A DNA stretch of 64,000 nt from Shewanella oneidensis MR-1 (GTDB taxonomy: Bacteria > Pseudomonadota > Gammaproteobacteria > Enterobacterales > Shewanellaceae): assembly GCF_000146165.2 (NCBI RefSeq), contig NC_004347.2, forward strand, positions 1,860,001-1,924,000, written 5' to 3'. The notes beneath the pieces are model-generated. The model ran no database searches, was not told the DNA's origin, and was given only the letters and a program-made list of their open reading frames with translations. Shown here one piece after another: positions 63,101 through 64,000 of this stretch. The translations under genes were made by a program, and so were the position numbers. Numbering within the stretch: the first letter of the stretch is position 1; each line of letters begins with the position of its first letter.

Positions 63101-64000
63101 ATGAAATTAAGTTTATTAGCGGGAACACTGGCCTTAGCGCTAGCCTTACAGGGTTGCTCAAAGCCTGAAACAAATGTTGTTGCACAGGACGGTTCGACTT
63201 CGGCTGCTGCGGCTCAAGTTGAAACGCAAACCGCCGAGTCGCGCTATCTCGCTCTCGTCGATGGCTATTTTAAGGACTACTTGAAGCTAGAGCCGATATA
63301 CGCAACCTTTGTTGGCGTCAATGACTACAACACTCAGTTTGGTGGTGATTTAACTGAAGAATATCTTAAGGCTCGCCACGATCTAAATACCCGCTATTTA
63401 GCACAAGTTAAGACCATTGATCTTGACGAGTTACCAGCGGATCTGCAATTAAGTTATTCGTTATTTGTTTATGACCGTGAAATGGCGTTAGTCGATGAAA
63501 CCTATCCTTCACGCTTTATGCCTATCAGTCAATTTTACAGTACTGTTATTACCATGGTGCAGCTAGGAAGTGGTGAAAGTGCTCAGCCTTTTAATACGGT
63601 TCAAGACTACCGTAATTGGGAGCAGCGCGTGAATGGTTTCATTGATTGGATCAAACTCGCTCAACACCGTATGGATGAGGGGATTGCAAGCAAGGTTGTG
63701 CTTCCTCGGGTTCTTGTTGAGCGTATCATTCCTCAGCTCGATGCTATGCTGACGACCGATGCCAGCCAAAGTATTTTTTACTCGCCGATTACGCATTTCC
63801 CTGAAGGGTTTTCAGCTCAAGATAAAGCTGAGTTAACTGCAAGTTATCAGGCAATGATTAGTGAGCGTTTAGTCCCGACATTAACTGGGCTTCGTGACTA
63901 TTTTAAACAGACATACTTGCCTAAGTCCCGCGCGACTGATGGTTGGTCTGGTTTGCCTAATGGCAAAGCTTGGTATCAACATTTGGCAAATTCACATACT
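63101..64000 (+). CDS. DUF885 family lipoprotein (5' part; continues beyond the window)
   Basis: A predicted lipoprotein, 300 residues visible: lipobox ALALQGC with Cys19, a short Ala/Gln-rich linker, then the DUF885 start YLALVDGYFKDYLKLEPIYATFVGVNDYN and helical text including VVLPRVLVERIIPQLDAML. DUF885 proteins resemble metallocarboxypeptidases (HExxH is expected in the part that is not visible). The ATG at 63101 has AAAAGGAGAAATATAAAAG upstream. No stop occurs before the window end. Confidence 0.88.
   Translation, partial: MKLSLLAGTLALALALQGCSKPETNVVAQDGSTSAAAAQVETQTAESRYLALVDGYFKDYLKLEPIYATFVGVNDYNTQFGGDLTEEYLKARHDLNTRYLAQVKTIDLDELPADLQLSYSLFVYDREMALVDETYPSRFMPISQFYSTVITMVQLGSGESAQPFNTVQDYRNWEQRVNGFIDWIKLAQHRMDEGIASKVVLPRVLVERIIPQLDAMLTTDASQSIFYSPITHFPEGFSAQDKAELTASYQAMISERLVPTLTGLRDYFKQTYLPKSRATDGWSGLPNGKAWYQHLANSHT

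Overview
The window looks like a chromosomal segment of Shewanella, most likely S. oneidensis or a very close relative. The clearest sign is the extracellular electron-transfer locus at the left end: mtrC (cut by the window edge), omcA, mtrF, mtrE and mtrD in a row on the minus strand, followed by divergent feoAB. The order and the protein sequences agree with what I remember of S. oneidensis MR-1. The rest is core gammaproteobacterial content. I see no prophage, insertion sequence with transposase, or CRISPR array.

Layout. 1-9.2 kb: outer-membrane multiheme cytochromes and a porin-cytochrome conduit, which carry electrons from the periplasm to Fe(III)/Mn(IV) oxides. 9.6-12.2 kb: feoAB, ferrous iron uptake. 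12.3-19.7 kb: glnS, a Yip1-family membrane protein, miaE, lpxH, ppiB, cysS, folD, with a perfect 14-copy heptamer array between cysS and folD. 20.0-20.35 kb: tRNA-Pro, tRNA-Arg and tRNA-His, preceded by a decayed tRNA-Pro copy. 20.6-29.1 kb: the protein-quality-control block tig-clpP-clpX-lon-hupB-ppiD. 29.3-36.5 kb (minus): a molybdopterin-binding Mop protein, a palindromic non-coding repeat, fabV and sapABCDF. 36.6-41.9 kb: pspF divergent from pspABC, then ycjX-ycjF, the envelope-stress module. 42.2-44.3 kb: methionine gamma-lyase, a secreted ComEA-like protein and 4.5S RNA. 44.4-49.9 kb (minus): dinG, a TauE-family permease, priC, a DUF2057 protein, an HDAC-family deacetylase and a ComFB-domain protein. 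50-54 kb: polB and a porin. 54.2-62.5 kb: a large TonB-dependent receptor followed by a TonB2-type energising operon (DUF3450, TtpC-like, exbB, exbD, tonB, TPR). 62.5-64 kb: a degenerate GGDEF protein and the start of a DUF885 lipoprotein.

How it fits together. The left end joins iron-oxide respiration to Fe(II) uptake. The centre is a folding and proteolysis cluster with heat-shock-like promoter matches at lon and clpP. The psp/sap block keeps the gene neighbourhood known from E. coli, except that the enoyl-ACP reductase beside sapF is FabV rather than FabI. The right end is a complete TonB2 system with a receptor upstream. Most genes are recognisable. The least explained material is non-coding: the 266-bp element with interleaved inverted repeats, the heptamer array, the structured lon-hupB leader, the tRNA remnants and the paired palindromes before the TonB2 operon.
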